NCBI GenBank assembly: GCA_031550455.1
Contig: JAVBOQ010000128.1
Coordinates: forward strand, 1-6,434
Direction: 5' to 3'
From: Avichristensenella sp031550455
GTDB lineage: Bacteria > Bacillota > Clostridia > Christensenellales > Aristaeellaceae
Length of the DNA: 6,434 bases
Both the position numbers and the translations under genes were made by a program. Under the pieces are notes generated by a model. That model had not been told where the DNA came from, did no database searches, and worked only from the letters and a program-made list of their open reading frames with translations. Of the stretch, positions 6,430 through 6,434 are shown piece after piece (positions within the stretch are counted from its first letter, which is position 1; every line of letters starts with the position of its first letter).

Positions 6430-6434
6430 GACGA

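Larger units (their letters stand above)
6196..6434. other. Intergenic region after the operon, no convincing gene
   Basis: 239 nt with no supported coding sequence. It contains the two tandem hairpins (6211-6256), a locally AT-rich patch around 6288-6320 and the nested inverted repeat (6330-6429). I could not identify a promoter, a T-tract terminator, a tRNA or a known riboswitch in it. Confidence 0.6.

Noticed and set aside
6306..6434. Open frame on the + strand beginning with ATG at 6306 and running off the window end
   Set aside because: No ribosome site precedes it, its composition is low in hydrophobic residues and it coincides with the nested inverted repeat; best explained as chance openness of repeat sequence.
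1..6434. CRISPR array, tRNA, phage or defence-system genes
   Set aside because: No regularly spaced direct repeats, cloverleaf candidates, integrase/transposase motifs or nuclease/helicase domains were seen.

Overview
The window is a high-GC stretch (about two thirds G+C by eye) with all genes on the + strand, tightly packed and each with a purine-rich Shine-Dalgarno site. The series relA/rel, dtd, a small metallo-beta-lactamase-fold hydrolase and hemZ is, from general knowledge, a typical clostridial (Firmicutes/Bacillota) housekeeping cluster. HemZ as a separate radical-SAM branch of the HemN family is also typical of Firmicutes. The base composition suggests a GC-rich clostridial lineage, such as an uncultured Oscillospirales or Christensenellales-like gut bacterium. 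That last step is inference.

Layout: (1) 1-1824 is a bifunctional (p)ppGpp synthetase/hydrolase, cut at its 5' end by the window edge. (2) 1842-2750 is a secreted BspA-type leucine-rich-repeat protein, placed between relA and dtd where I would not expect one. (3) 2769-3218 is D-aminoacyl-tRNA deacylase. (4) 3220-3816 is a glyoxalase-II-like metallo-hydrolase. (5) 3813-5252 is HemZ. (6) 5245-6195 is a protein that reads as a shrunken relative of the glucuronate isomerase (UxaC)-like amidohydrolases, with the signature metal ligands replaced. (7) 6196-6434 has no convincing gene and holds several perfect hairpins plus a larger nested inverted repeat, probably an interspersed repeat element.

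The genes look like one transcription unit: gaps are 17, 18 and 1 nt, followed by overlaps of 4 and 8 nt. The housekeeping members serve stringent-response control, removal of D-amino acids from tRNA, thiol-ester or related small-molecule hydrolysis, and porphyrin-type radical chemistry. The two unexpected members, the LRR protein and the UxaC-like protein, are the main points of interest. The second occupies the position after hemZ where hisS is commonly found in clostridia. I see no CRISPR array, tRNA, rRNA, transposase or defence system.
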